A stretch of 64,000 bases of DNA from Marinobacter alexandrii (GCF_005871205.1 NZ_SWKM01000013.1:372001-436000), one strand, 5' to 3'. Positions 1 through 8,816 are shown, counted from the first letter of the stretch. The notes: generated from the letters alone by a model not told the origin. Program-made: numbers and translations.

Positions 1-475
1 TGATCAGGAACTGGAGGTGCCAGCCCAGACCGGCAATGCGGCCCGCCAGCTTCAGCACATCGTTCCACTGCAGACCACCTCGGAACAGAAGGTTCATGCG
101 TATACCACGAAACCCTGCTTCGTGGAGTTCTTGGAGCTCATCACTTCCGATTTCCGGATCGACGACACACACACCGCGATAATCATGTCCATTCGCGTTC
201 AGTTGATGAAGCGCGTTCAGGTGCAAGCTGTTATCGGTGCCGTAGACACTGGGCTGCACCAGAACGCCTCGCTCGAAACCCAGCGTTCGGTGAAGCTCCA
301 GATACTGCTCCAGGGTAGCCTCGGGCGGCGTATAGGTACGGTTAGGCGTAAATGGATAGAGCTCATGACCAGAGAAAACGTGGGCATGGGTATCACAGCT
401 CTTCGCCGGAAGGGCCACTGCAGGACTCCGCATCGGGGTGCGAGCAGCTTCACAAGAGGGGATATCGGGAGGCAT
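1..475 (-). CDS. Amidohydrolase-family metal-dependent hydrolase, partial (C-terminus beyond window)
   Basis: The frame is open from an ATG at 475 down to base 1, so about 158 N-terminal residues are seen and the rest lies outside the window. Near residue 28 there is a D-T-H-A-H-V-F motif, the metal-binding H-x-H at the end of the first beta strand of amidohydrolase-2 (TIM-barrel, PF04909-type) enzymes such as 2-pyrone-4,6-dicarboxylate lactonase. Further on are a V-L-V-Q-P-S-V-Y-G-T-D-N strand, a V-V-D-P strand and a G-F-R-G-I-R-M-N strand, all usual in that family. The substrate cannot be told from this fragment. The ribosome-binding site is weak; a second in-frame ATG is 14 codons downstream. 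It is on the same strand as the hydrolase upstream, but a strong hairpin separates the two. Confidence 0.85.
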   Translation of the reverse strand, partial: MPPDIPSCEAARTPMRSPAVALPAKSCDTHAHVFSGHELYPFTPNRTYTPPEATLEQYLELHRTLGFERGVLVQPSVYGTDNSLHLNALHQLNANGHDYRGVCVVDPEIGSDELQELHEAGFRGIRMNLLFRGGLQWNDVLKLAGRIAGLGWHLQFLI

Positions 476-496
476 ATTCAGTCACTCAAAGCGGAA

Positions 497-517
497 GCGG
501 CGGCCACTGGCCGCCGC
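497..517 (-). terminator. GC-rich hairpin after the alpha/beta hydrolase gene
   Basis: A perfect 9-bp stem (GCGGCGGCC / GGCCGCCGC) with a 3-base loop lies just past the stop of the minus-strand hydrolase gene. Read on the minus strand it is followed by TTCCGCTTTG, only a partial U-tract. It probably ends hydrolase transcription before the amidohydrolase gene. Confidence 0.55.
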
Positions 518-527
518 AAGAGAGCTA

Positions 528-1418
528 TCAAAACGTGGAAGTCATCCAATCGGCGAGCTTCCCCGCGAAGGCCTGGAACTTTGGATCATCGTCCAGCATC
601 CACTCGGTGTGTCCACCACCCTCAAGTAGGAACAGTTCCTTCGGGCCAGGATAACGGGCATACAGTGAACGGGCTTCGGTCACCGGGTGCAGATCGTTAT
701 CTGCGCCGTGGGCGATCAACAAAGGAATCTGCGCAAACCGATCGTCCAGGTGCGCTTCCGGGCAGAAGCTGATCAGTGAGTCCGCGAAATCAAACGTGGA
801 GGTTACGCCATAGCCCGGCGCCTTGACGAGCTCAGTGAAGACATATTCACGGCTAACCGGGTCGAGCGGGTAGATTTCGAACGGGTCGATACCTTTTGGT
901 TCGCCGCCATTGGCCAGACGGACACGTTCGGCTGCCATGAAGGCACGGAACTGCTTCCAACCAAGTTCGCCGCGCAGTGCTTTCTGCACGCGCACCGCAT
1001 CAAAGAAGCCGTTCATGGCGATCAGTCCGTCTACCTGATCTTCGCAGATACGGAACGCATCCAGCACCAGGCCGCCACCCATACCCCATCCAGCAAGGAC
1101 GACTTTGCGTTTTTCTTCCCGAGCGCGCTCGGCAACCACCGCCACCGCATTGGCGATATCACGAACCTGCTCTTCGATAAGAACTCGCTCGCGCTTGCCT
1201 TCGGATTCGCCAAAGCCACGGTAGTCGAACCCGAAAACTGTGAAGCCCCTGTTGGTCAGGAAGCGAGCATAACGCTCGGGATGAATATTTTTCTGTCCGG
1301 TGAAGCCAGAGCAGACGATGACGATGGGCAAATCCTGATCGTCTTTCTCGGGATTGGTGAAGAAAGCGCCGTCGAGGGTCAACTGGTCACTCTGAAATTT
1401 CACTTTTTGTTCAATCAT
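528..1418 (-). CDS. Alpha/beta-hydrolase-fold protein lacking the nucleophile serine
   Basis: A 296-residue protein with an alpha/beta hydrolase layout: a strand then C-S-G-F-T-G-Q-K-N (about residues 36-44), F-D-Y-R-G-F-G-E-S (65-72), a nucleophile-elbow region at 108-115, H-G-A-D-N-D (237-242) and G-G-G-H (267-270) for the acid and histidine positions. The elbow reads A-G-W-G-M-G-G-G, so the expected Ser of G-x-S-x-G is Gly112. Either catalysis is lost or another residue serves. The start at 1418 is preferred over an upstream in-frame ATG at 1469 because AGGA lies 9 bases before it. No signal peptide is seen, so it is probably cytoplasmic. It is divergent from the GlxA-type regulator gene, with a shared 128-base upstream region. 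The substrate is unknown. Confidence 0.8.
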   Translation of the reverse strand: MIEQKVKFQSDQLTLDGAFFTNPEKDDQDLPIVIVCSGFTGQKNIHPERYARFLTNRGFTVFGFDYRGFGESEGKRERVLIEEQVRDIANAVAVVAERAREEKRKVVLAGWGMGGGLVLDAFRICEDQVDGLIAMNGFFDAVRVQKALRGELGWKQFRAFMAAERVRLANGGEPKGIDPFEIYPLDPVSREYVFTELVKAPGYGVTSTFDFADSLISFCPEAHLDDRFAQIPLLIAHGADNDLHPVTEARSLYARYPGPKELFLLEGGGHTEWMLDDDPKFQAFAGKLADWMTSTF

Positions 1419-1493
1419 GTCGGGTTCCTGCCAATGGGCGTTGTTGTTTACGACTACGGCTCCCATCATCAGAAAATCCCGATCGACAAAAAT

Positions 1494-1529
1494 TTAAAAA
1501 AACGCCATCATGGGTTAAAAAAACGACAT
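1494..1529. promoter_or_regulatory. 15-bp direct repeat spaced by two helical turns, putative regulator operator
   Basis: Two copies of TTAAAAAAACGnCAT occur at 1494-1508 and 1515-1529. They match at 14 of 15 positions and their starts are exactly 21 bp apart. They lie between the divergent hydrolase and GlxA-type regulator genes, ending 17 bases before the regulator's ATG. AraC-family proteins often bind direct repeats about 21 bp apart, so this is a candidate operator for the adjacent regulator. The spacing and repeat are seen; binding is inferred. Confidence 0.5.
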
Positions 1530-1546
1530 TCAGTTCAGGCGACTCA

Positions 1547-2509
1547 ATGAAAAGCCTTCAAACTCAGAAAATTGGTTTTCTCAGCACGCCGCAATTTTCC
1601 ATGCTCTCGTTCGTTGCGGCTCTGGAACCACTGCGGGCGGCAAACCGCCTCAGCGGGAAAGCGCTGTATGAGTGGCATATTTTTTCCCAGGACAACCAGC
1701 CCGTGGCCGCCAGCAACGGGCTACCAATCACTCCAGATCGTCGTTTCGATGAAACCGCCGACATTGACCTTATGATCGTGGTAGCTGGCATCGGAACCAC
1801 CCTGATCCGAGACAAAAAGCTGTTCGAATGGCTACGCCAGCTCTCTCGGCGGGGGGTGGCTTTGGGTGCCACATCCACAGCCTCACTTCTGCTGGCCCGG
1901 GCACGGTTGCTCTCTCACCACCGATGCACCATCCATTGGGAAAACAAAGAGAGTTTCCAGGAAGAATTTCCCGAACTCAACGTTACCGGAGAGCTGTACG
2001 AAATTGACGGCAACATCATGACCTGTTCTGGTGGTCTAGCCAGCCTTGACATGATATGCCACAAGATTGCACTGGAGCACGGGGCAGATCTGGCAATGGG
2101 GTGCGCCGAACAGTTCATTCATCCCCAGATTCGTCCCGCCAACGAAAAACAGCGGATGGAGCTTCAGTTCCGACACAACACCAATCACCCCCGATTGATC
2201 AAGGTTATCCAGCTCATGCAGAATCATACCGAAGACGTGCTGAGCTGCACCGAAATTGGCGATAAGGTTGGCCTTTCGACCCGCCAGATGGAACGATTAT
2301 TTCAGAGCCACATGCACACCACACCCAATGCCTTCTACATGCAATTGCGCCTGGAGCGGGCCAGGCATCTGCTTCTTCAATCCACCATGAGCATTACCCA
2401 GATAGCAACGGCCTGTGGCTTCAACTCTACATCCTACTTTACCCGATGCTTTGCCAAGGGCTTCGGGTTAACACCGAGGGAACAGCGACAGAGGCGGGAG
2501 CCAGGCTGA
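1547..2509 (+). CDS. GlxA/CdhR-like AraC-family transcriptional regulator
   Basis: A 320-residue regulator with an N-terminal DJ-1/PfpI-like (class I glutamine amidotransferase fold) domain at about 8-190 and a C-terminal AraC-type double helix-turn-helix at about 225-315. The second HTH carries the usual I-A-x-x-C-G-F-x-S-x-S-Y-F-x-R-x-F pattern and ends with P-R-E-Q-R. Members of this group (GbdR, CdhR, ArgR, SouR) control catabolism of small amino acids and quaternary amines. Its likely targets are the MmgE/PrpD and YdiJ-like genes just downstream on the same strand, and perhaps the divergent hydrolase. The effector ligand cannot be predicted. The ribosome-binding site is weak. Confidence 0.92.
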   Translation: MKSLQTQKIGFLSTPQFSMLSFVAALEPLRAANRLSGKALYEWHIFSQDNQPVAASNGLPITPDRRFDETADIDLMIVVAGIGTTLIRDKKLFEWLRQLSRRGVALGATSTASLLLARARLLSHHRCTIHWENKESFQEEFPELNVTGELYEIDGNIMTCSGGLASLDMICHKIALEHGADLAMGCAEQFIHPQIRPANEKQRMELQFRHNTNHPRLIKVIQLMQNHTEDVLSCTEIGDKVGLSTRQMERLFQSHMHTTPNAFYMQLRLERARHLLLQSTMSITQIATACGFNSTSYFTRCFAKGFGLTPREQRQRREPG

Positions 2510-2609
2510 ATTCAAGTCGTCGGTTTCTTACAAGTCGATGTCGCTTTATTAACTGTCAGAACGGACGTGAATGCCAATCATGGAGGCACAATAAAACTGA
2601 GCGCCTACC

Positions 2610-3956
2610 ATGTCCGACTTATCTTTACCGACACAGATTCTTGAACTTGATGCCAACGCATTGCCATCCGACATCTACCAATTGGCCCAGACCTGTCTCC
2701 TGGACCTGCTAGGCGTTGCCGCAGCGGCAACCAGCACCCCCCTAGCCCGAATCGGCCGGCAGTTTGTTCTGGATCAGTACCCCGGTAAACAACCACTTTT
2801 GTTCTCGGAAGGCACCGCCTCCAGTGCCGGGGCAGCTTTATATGGTGGCTGGCTGATCGACGCTCTTGATGCCCATGACGGCCATGTGCTGACCAAGGGC
2901 CACGCCGGTGTCGCCATACTGCCAGCCATGCTGTCACTCCCGGAAAGCCTCGAACTAACTGGGCGCCAGTTCCTTGGCGAACTGGCTATCGGTTACGAGA
3001 TCGCGATCAGGGCCGGTATCGGCCTCCACAGTTCCGCCTGCGATTACCACACCTCGGGAGCCTGGAACTGCCTGGGCGTCACGGCCGTGGCCGCCCGTGC
3101 GATCGGGCTTTCGCCTCAACAACTGGCCGAGGCACTGGGCACGGCTGAATTTTATGGACCACGCAGCCCGATGATGCGCTGCATTGATCACCCAACCATG
3201 CTCAAGGACGGTTCGGGCTGGGGTGCCATGACGGGCATCTCGGCCGCCCTGCTCGCCAGGGCCGGTTTCACCGGATCACCGTCACTGCTTCTCGAGCAGT
3301 CTGATCTATGGCGTGACCTGGGCACCCACTGGCATTTCCGGGACACTTATTTCAAACGCTACCCGGTCTGTTACTGGGCCCAGCCAGCGGTAGAAGCCGT
3401 GCTGTCGCTCCGGCCACGGATCCCCGATATCCAGAACATTGAAGAAGTCCGTATCACCAGTTTCCATCAGGCGGTTCGTCTCCATACCACTCGACCGCAA
3501 AGCACCGAGGAGGCTCAGTACAGTCTGCCCTGGGCTGTTGCGTGTGCACTTCACAGAGGCACGGTGGACCAGACGTCGGTTACCGATGACCTGGAGAACA
3601 ATGAGGTTATCCAACTGGCAGGTAAGATCCGTCTGTGTGAATCAGAAGAACTCTCAAATTACTTCCCGGCAAAACGCTATGCCACAGCCACCATCCGTCT
3701 GACCGACGGTCAGGAACTGATCAGTGAACGCTTCCAGGCGCGGGGAACACCAGGCAATCCAATCGACAAGACTGAGTTGATCACCAAATTCTACGAATTA
3801 GTTCCGCCTGACCTGGCCTCATCTGCCCGCCATCTTGAACACATCATCAACACCTTACCGGATCGTCCAGTGACCGACCTTCTGACGTCGTTAAACCAAG
3901 CCATTTTGCATAGTGACCGACAGGAAAACAGAAGCAGCCATGCTACCGCGACTTGA
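2610..3956 (+). CDS. MmgE/PrpD-family dehydratase/decarboxylase-like protein
   Basis: A 448-residue protein that matches the MmgE/PrpD fold along its length: the N-terminal helix with C-L-L-D-L-L-G-V, the segment D-A-H-D-G-H around residues 88-95, the G-Y-E-I-A-I-R-A-G helix (about 128-136), and F-K-R-Y-P-V-C (about 248-254), which is typical of the family. Family members include 2-methylcitrate dehydratase PrpD and cis-aconitate decarboxylases. No methylcitrate synthase or PrpB gene is adjacent, so a methylcitrate role is not supported. Its 3' end overlaps the start of the next gene by 17 bases, which points to translational coupling with the dehydrogenase. The exact reaction is unknown. Confidence 0.9.
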   Translation: MSDLSLPTQILELDANALPSDIYQLAQTCLLDLLGVAAAATSTPLARIGRQFVLDQYPGKQPLLFSEGTASSAGAALYGGWLIDALDAHDGHVLTKGHAGVAILPAMLSLPESLELTGRQFLGELAIGYEIAIRAGIGLHSSACDYHTSGAWNCLGVTAVAARAIGLSPQQLAEALGTAEFYGPRSPMMRCIDHPTMLKDGSGWGAMTGISAALLARAGFTGSPSLLLEQSDLWRDLGTHWHFRDTYFKRYPVCYWAQPAVEAVLSLRPRIPDIQNIEEVRITSFHQAVRLHTTRPQSTEEAQYSLPWAVACALHRGTVDQTSVTDDLENNEVIQLAGKIRLCESEELSNYFPAKRYATATIRLTDGQELISERFQARGTPGNPIDKTELITKFYELVPPDLASSARHLEHIINTLPDRPVTDLLTSLNQAILHSDRQENRSSHATAT

Positions 3957-6900
3957 ACACATCACACCGACGCAAGCCCGATACCTCGATTTCCTGGGCG
4001 CTCTGAAGCAGTTGGGATTTCAGGGTGATATGACTCCGGATTATGCGACCCGAACGGTACTGGCAACTGACAACTCCATTTACCAGGTCTTGCCCCAGGC
4101 CGCGGTGTTCCCGGTGGACAAGGCTGACGTCAGACAGCTGGCGGCCCTGGCCTCCAAAACCGAATGGCGGGATATCGTCTTTAGCCCTCGGGGCGGCGGC
4201 ACTGGTACGAACGGACAGTCTCTGACAGACGGGATTGTGGTGGATCTGTCCCGGCATATGAACCGGATTCTTGAGATCAACCCGATAGAGGGCTGGGCCC
4301 GGGTGGAAGCCGGTGTGGTCAAGGATCAGCTCAATGCTGCAGTACGGACACACGGTCTGTTTTTCGCACCGGAACTATCCACCAGTAACCGGGCTACCAT
4401 TGGAGGAATGATCAATACTGACGCTAGCGGTCAAGGATCAGTGATGTACGGCAAGACCCGAGATCACGTCCTCGAACTCGAAACCGTGCTGATGGACGGA
4501 AATTTGATTCAGACCAAAGCATTCAACGCGGAAGAGGAAGCAATTGCGGCCGGAACCCCCTCGCTTGTCGGAGAGGTCTATCGCACCCTCGCCGATATCT
4601 GGGATCGGAGACACCCAGATATCGAAAAACACTTCCCAAAACTCAATCGCTGTCTGACTGGCTACGACCTGGCACACCTTCGCGATGAGTGTGGTCGCAT
4701 CAATACGAACAACATTCTTTGTGGTTCCGAAGGCACGTTGGGGTTCATTGTCGAGGCTAAAATCAACCTGGTTCCCATTCCCAAGTTTCAGGCGCTGGTT
4801 GTGGTGCAATACGACAGTTTCGATGCATCTCTCCGGGATGCCAGGGCGCTGATGGAAGCTAGACCTTCCTCTATCGAAACCATCGATAGCCGGATTCTGG
4901 AGTTGGCGAAGACTGATATTGTCTGGCAGGACGTGTCGGCGTTCTTCCCAACCTCTCAGGGTGCTGTGACCCAAGGGGTGAATCTCGTTGAATACACCGG
5001 CACTGATGAACAACAAGTGCGACAAGCGGTGAAAGCTCTGACCGACCAGCTTGATGCCCCAGATCGCAACCCTACATGCCAGTATGCCGTTGCATTCGGC
5101 GAACAGTCAGTTAACCAGATCTGGAAAATGCGTAAACGCGCGGTCGGTCTGTTGGCCAAGGCACCCGGAGAAGCCCGCCCCATTGCCTTTGTTGAGGACA
5201 CCGCCGTGCCTCCGGAACATCTCGCGGATTTCATCCGTGACTTTCGCGACATCCTTGATCGGGAGGGCCTGAGTTACGGTATGTTCGGCCACGTTGATGC
5301 CGGCGTACTGCATGTTCGTCCTGCCCTGGATCTGAAAGAGCCCGAAACCATTAACACGGTTCGCAAGATCACAGAGAAAGTGGTGATTCTGGTGCAGAAA
5401 TACCATGGGCTGCTCTGGGGAGAGCATGGCAAGGGCTTCCGCTCTGAGTTTGTACCCGGCTTTTTTGGGGATTTATATCCCGAATTACAAGCGATCAAAA
5501 GGGCGTTCGACCCCTATAACCAGCTAAATCCGGGAAAGATTGCAACTCCCGATACCCGAATTCCTCTGGTAAGACTCGATGAACCCGGGCAACGAGGCCC
5601 ATTGGACCGGACCATACCGGCTGAAAGCCGGCGCAATCAGCCCGACGCCATGAACTGCAATGGCAATGGCGCCTGTTACAACTTCGATCCAAACGATTCG
5701 ATGTGCCCTTCCTGGAAAGTCACTCGTGACCGGCGACACTCCCCCAAGGGGCGTGCATCGTTGATCCGGGAATGGCTGAGATTGCTTGGCGAACAAGGTC
5801 TCGATACCGAGACGCTGGCTACCCGCTCGGATAAGCATTCCACCCTGCGAACACTGCCAGTGCGGATGCTCAACACTCGCGCCCGCAGCCGAGGTCAGTA
5901 CGACTTTTCCAACGAAGTTCGACAAGCCATGGACGGATGCCTGTCCTGTAAATCCTGCTCTGGCCAGTGCCCGGTCCAAGTGGACATACCGGAGGCCCGC
6001 GCCAGATTCATGCACCTTTACCACAGCCGCTACCTACGACCGCTCAAGGATCATCTGATCGGGAGGCTCGAACAGATGCTACCGTGGATTTCCAATCCAC
6101 TGATACGGCCTGTCTACAATGGCCTTATGAGCTGGCCTCCGACCAGATCGCTGATCCGGAAGATTGGCATGGTCGACAGTCCCAAACTTTCAATGCGAAC
6201 ACCGATGGCCGCCGCCGCTGAGCTGGGTATAAGGTTAGCCAACAAAAAGGAACTGGCGGAGCTGGATGACCGTGAACGTGCGGAGTCGGTGATCATTGTT
6301 CAGGATGCGTTCACCAGCTTCTTCGAAACCGACACTTTCGCCGCTATCCTTGAATGTCTACAGTACCTTGGCATCCGGATCTGGCTACTACCATTCCACC
6401 CGAATGGCAAACCGCTTCATGTTCATGGCTTTCTCAAACAGTTCCGTAAAACCGCGATCAGGCACACTGACTTGCTCAGATCCTTCGCAAAGTTCGACAT
6501 TCCGCTCATCGGCGTCGACCCCTCGATGACCCTGGCTTTTCGATCCGAATACCGGAAACACGTTGGCACTGATGTTCCTGCCGTGATGCTGCTTCAGGAG
6601 TTCCTCGCCCAAAAACTTAACCACGATGTGCCAGCGGTCAGGCCGGCTCCTGGTGAGCACATAACCCTGTTGGGCCACTGTTCGGAAAAAACCAACGCCA
6701 CCGGCAGCATGGACCAATGGCGGGCCGTATTTGAAGCTTTAGGAATAGAGGTCAATATTGAAACAACCGGTTGCTGTGGCATGGCTGGAACTTATGGCCA
6801 TGAAGCCCGAAACCTCGGCAACTCGAAAGCCATCTACGATTTGTCCTGGGGCCCGAAAGTCTGCGCACTGAAGGAGCACAGCACGCTATTGGCTACCGGA

Positions 6901-7047
6901 TATTCATGCCGGACCCAAGTCACTCGCTTTGCCCAGACGCCCGTGAGACACCCCCTAGAGTATCTACGGGACAGGTTCGCGTCAGAGGCGAGGTCCGAAA
7001 CTATCAGTAGGCGCCGACCAACATCAGAAACGCAAAAAACCCAATAG
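3940..7047 (+). CDS. ydiJ: YdiJ-like FAD-linked and Fe-S oxidoreductase (D-2-hydroxyacid/D-2-hydroxyglutarate dehydrogenase type)
   Basis: A 1035-residue fusion. It starts with a PCMH-type FAD-binding domain (about 35-220) containing P-R-G-G-G-T-G-T-N-G-Q-S, then a GlcD-type FAD-oxidase C-terminal domain with G-H-V-D-A-G-V-L-H and G-E-H-G-K-G. An [4Fe-4S] motif follows (Cys667, 670, 673, 677: C-x2-C-x2-C-x3-C), then a CCG-type domain with T-T-G-C-C-G-M-A-G. This order is that of E. coli YdiJ, a D-2-hydroxyglutarate dehydrogenase that passes electrons to the respiratory chain. I chose the ATG at 3940 because the N-terminus then aligns with YdiJ; a GTG at 3913 would add nine residues. The gene overlaps the MmgE/PrpD gene, so both probably act in one 2-hydroxyacid-related pathway. 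Confidence 0.9.
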   Translation: MLPRLEHITPTQARYLDFLGALKQLGFQGDMTPDYATRTVLATDNSIYQVLPQAAVFPVDKADVRQLAALASKTEWRDIVFSPRGGGTGTNGQSLTDGIVVDLSRHMNRILEINPIEGWARVEAGVVKDQLNAAVRTHGLFFAPELSTSNRATIGGMINTDASGQGSVMYGKTRDHVLELETVLMDGNLIQTKAFNAEEEAIAAGTPSLVGEVYRTLADIWDRRHPDIEKHFPKLNRCLTGYDLAHLRDECGRINTNNILCGSEGTLGFIVEAKINLVPIPKFQALVVVQYDSFDASLRDARALMEARPSSIETIDSRILELAKTDIVWQDVSAFFPTSQGAVTQGVNLVEYTGTDEQQVRQAVKALTDQLDAPDRNPTCQYAVAFGEQSVNQIWKMRKRAVGLLAKAPGEARPIAFVEDTAVPPEHLADFIRDFRDILDREGLSYGMFGHVDAGVLHVRPALDLKEPETINTVRKITEKVVILVQKYHGLLWGEHGKGFRSEFVPGFFGDLYPELQAIKRAFDPYNQLNPGKIATPDTRIPLVRLDEPGQRGPLDRTIPAESRRNQPDAMNCNGNGACYNFDPNDSMCPSWKVTRDRRHSPKGRASLIREWLRLLGEQGLDTETLATRSDKHSTLRTLPVRMLNTRARSRGQYDFSNEVRQAMDGCLSCKSCSGQCPVQVDIPEARARFMHLYHSRYLRPLKDHLIGRLEQMLPWISNPLIRPVYNGLMSWPPTRSLIRKIGMVDSPKLSMRTPMAAAAELGIRLANKKELAELDDRERAESVIIVQDAFTSFFETDTFAAILECLQYLGIRIWLLPFHPNGKPLHVHGFLKQFRKTAIRHTDLLRSFAKFDIPLIGVDPSMTLAFRSEYRKHVGTDVPAVMLLQEFLAQKLNHDVPAVRPAPGEHITLLGHCSEKTNATGSMDQWRAVFEALGIEVNIETTGCCGMAGTYGHEARNLGNSKAIYDLSWGPKVCALKEHSTLLATGYSCRTQVTRFAQTPVRHPLEYLRDRFASEARSETISRRRPTSETQKTQ

Positions 7048-7360
7048 CGGTTATGCCCAGCGAAGCAACGACGATCGCGAACCCCCACCAGATGGCGGCG
7101 CCGCCTGAAATGTTGACGTCGTGCCCGCGCAGCGTCCTATAGAACGCCCAGGGCCCCAGCACAAAGGCCCCTACCACGGCAAAAACCAGCCCGACGCTGA
7201 TACCTGCAAAGGTCCATGTGGCGAGCGCCATGGCACGATCTGGAACCTGATCGGTCACACCATGGCGCTCAAGAAATTTCTTGCAGAAAAACCACAGCAG
7301 AGCAAACAGTGCCACCACAAAGAGGAGGCCACCGATAAACGTAATAATGCGATACAGCAA
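7004..7360 (-). CDS. Small three-helix inner-membrane protein, uncharacterised
   Basis: 118 residues with three clear hydrophobic segments at about 3-25, 47-70 and 90-115, and a charged loop (about 26-45, including R-H-G-V-T-D-Q-V-P-D-R) between the first two. No signal peptide or catalytic motif is visible. The start is a TTG preceded by AGGACAGG about 11 bases upstream. Its 3' end overlaps the 3' end of the convergent YdiJ-like gene by 44 bases. I do not recognise a named family. Confidence 0.7.
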   Translation of the reverse strand: MLYRIITFIGGLLFVVALFALLWFFCKKFLERHGVTDQVPDRAMALATWTFAGISVGLVFAVVGAFVLGPWAFYRTLRGHDVNISGGAAIWWGFAIVVASLGITAIGFFAFLMLVGAY

Positions 7361-7622
7361 AGAAGCACCCTGTCCTGTTTATGCCGGGTCTGATACCGAT
7401 GAGAACCATCCGATAAGACCACGGTCTGGTTCACGCAGCCTGCCCAAACGTGCGAAGGTTAGGTTGTTTTAGCAAAAACGTGCCGGCAAAGCCACCGGCG
7501 CTTGCAGAGCCCGGACAATCCAGCGTCCGATCTTTCCCAGCCATCCGGTGGCATCCCGCTCTTGGACGTCTAAACTGGGAGACTGGTGAACATACGAGTC
7601 GATTAAAAAAGGAGTCGCCTGA

Positions 7623-8777
7623 ATGGCTGAAACAACCCGCATCGCAGTCACCCCCGGTGACGGCATTGGACCGGAAGTAGTGGGTGAAGCCGTCCGTTGC
7701 CTTGAAACCCTGCGCGCAAAACACGGCCTGGCGGTGGAGTGGACCCGATTCCCCTGGCCATCCCATGCCTGGCACGAGGAACACGGCGAATCCATGCCCA
7801 AAGATGCCCTCAAGCAACTCCAGGCTTACGATGCGATTCTGCTGGGGGCGCTGGGCGATCCGGGCCCCATGGACGATGCCGAACGTTACCTGCTCTCGGA
7901 CAGCGTCTCACTCGCGCCCCTGCTGGAAATGCGCAAGGGTTTTGACCAATGGGTATGCGAACGCCCTGCCCGACTGCTGCCCGGCGCGCGGCAGTACCTG
8001 GCCGACGAACGGGCCAAAGACATCGACATGCTGGTGATTCGTGAGAATTCAGAAGGTGAGTATGTCAGCCAGGGTGGACGCCTGCGCAAAGGGACCGAGG
8101 ATGAAGTCGCGACCCAGATGGAAGTGTTCACCCGCAAGGCCACCAACCGAATTATCCGCTACGGCTTCGAGCAGGCCAGGAACCGGGCCTCTGAGCGGGT
8201 AAAAGAGGGTCGGACACGTAGCTTCCGCACACTCGATGGCCGAACCTGTGAGAGCCAGGTGTGCCTGGTCACCAAGCGCAACGCTCTCAGGCACTGGGGC
8301 GATATGTACACTGAGGCGTTCGAGGCAATCAGCGAGGAATATCCAGATGTGGCGATTCACCATGAACTGGTGGACGCCGCCTGCATGAAGTTCGTGCAGA
8401 GCCCCTGGGCGTTTGATGTGGTGGTTGCCAGCAACCTTCAGGGCGACATACTGACCGACCTCGCCGCGGTATTGTCCGGGGGCATGGGGGTGGCGCCATC
8501 GTGTAACCTGAATCCGACCGACCCGAACATGCCCTCCATGTTCGAACCAACCCACGGCAGTGCGCCGGACATCGCCGGCCAGGGACTTGCCGACCCAACC
8601 GCCATGCTGTTCACTACGGCGCGCATGCTGGAATGGCTGGGCCGGAAGGACCCGACCCTGGCCGCAGCTGGCAAGGAACTGTTCGACGCGGTGGCCGCTG
8701 ATCTGGCCGAAAACGCGGGCAGTCAGCGCGGTACCCATGAGATCGGTGTGGCCATTTGCCATCGGCTGACCGGCTGA
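7623..8777 (+). CDS. Isocitrate/isopropylmalate/tartrate dehydrogenase-family enzyme
   Basis: A 384-residue beta-decarboxylating dehydrogenase. It has T-P-G-D-G-I-G-P-E at 10-18, the substrate-binding arginines in R-P-A-R-L-L-P-G and V-I-R-E-N-S-E-G-E-Y (138-147), a catalytic lysine region T-K-R-N-A (217-221), and metal-binding aspartates near D251, D275 and D279. The NAD-binding H-G-S-A-P-D-I-A-G-Q is at 311-320. It most resembles the tartrate/D-malate/3-isopropylmalate branch rather than Icd. About 15 residues around 190-212 (R-T-R-S-F-R-T-L-D-G-R-T) look inserted before the lysine strand compared with tartrate dehydrogenases. It is monocistronic, with AAGGAG ahead of the ATG and a hairpin behind. 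Substrate choice among D-malate, tartrate and related acids is open. Confidence 0.88.
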   Translation: MAETTRIAVTPGDGIGPEVVGEAVRCLETLRAKHGLAVEWTRFPWPSHAWHEEHGESMPKDALKQLQAYDAILLGALGDPGPMDDAERYLLSDSVSLAPLLEMRKGFDQWVCERPARLLPGARQYLADERAKDIDMLVIRENSEGEYVSQGGRLRKGTEDEVATQMEVFTRKATNRIIRYGFEQARNRASERVKEGRTRSFRTLDGRTCESQVCLVTKRNALRHWGDMYTEAFEAISEEYPDVAIHHELVDAACMKFVQSPWAFDVVVASNLQGDILTDLAAVLSGGMGVAPSCNLNPTDPNMPSMFEPTHGSAPDIAGQGLADPTAMLFTTARMLEWLGRKDPTLAAAGKELFDAVAADLAENAGSQRGTHEIGVAICHRLTG

Positions 8778-8783
8778 ACCCAA

Positions 8784-8816
8784 CAATGGCGGCGCTGCTG
8801 TACAGCGCCGCCATTG
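8784..8816. terminator. 14-bp perfect inverted repeat between convergent genes
   Basis: CAATGGCGGCGCTG and its exact complement are separated by five bases (CTGTA), directly after the dehydrogenase stop at 8777. The stem is long and GC-rich but no proper T-run follows on the plus strand. It may work as a terminator in both directions between the dehydrogenase and lipoprotein genes. Confidence 0.6.

Noticed and set aside
17..772. Plus-strand 251-residue open frame at the left edge
   Set aside because: It lies antisense to the amidohydrolase and hydrolase genes, whose frames carry clear motifs; its protein has no recognisable domain.
2513..2537. Repeated CAAGTCG 18 bases apart upstream of the PrpD-like gene
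   Set aside because: Only 7 bases and without symmetry; likely chance.
3913..3939. GTG start for the YdiJ-like protein
   Set aside because: Would add nine residues with no similarity to YdiJ; the ATG at 3940 aligns better.
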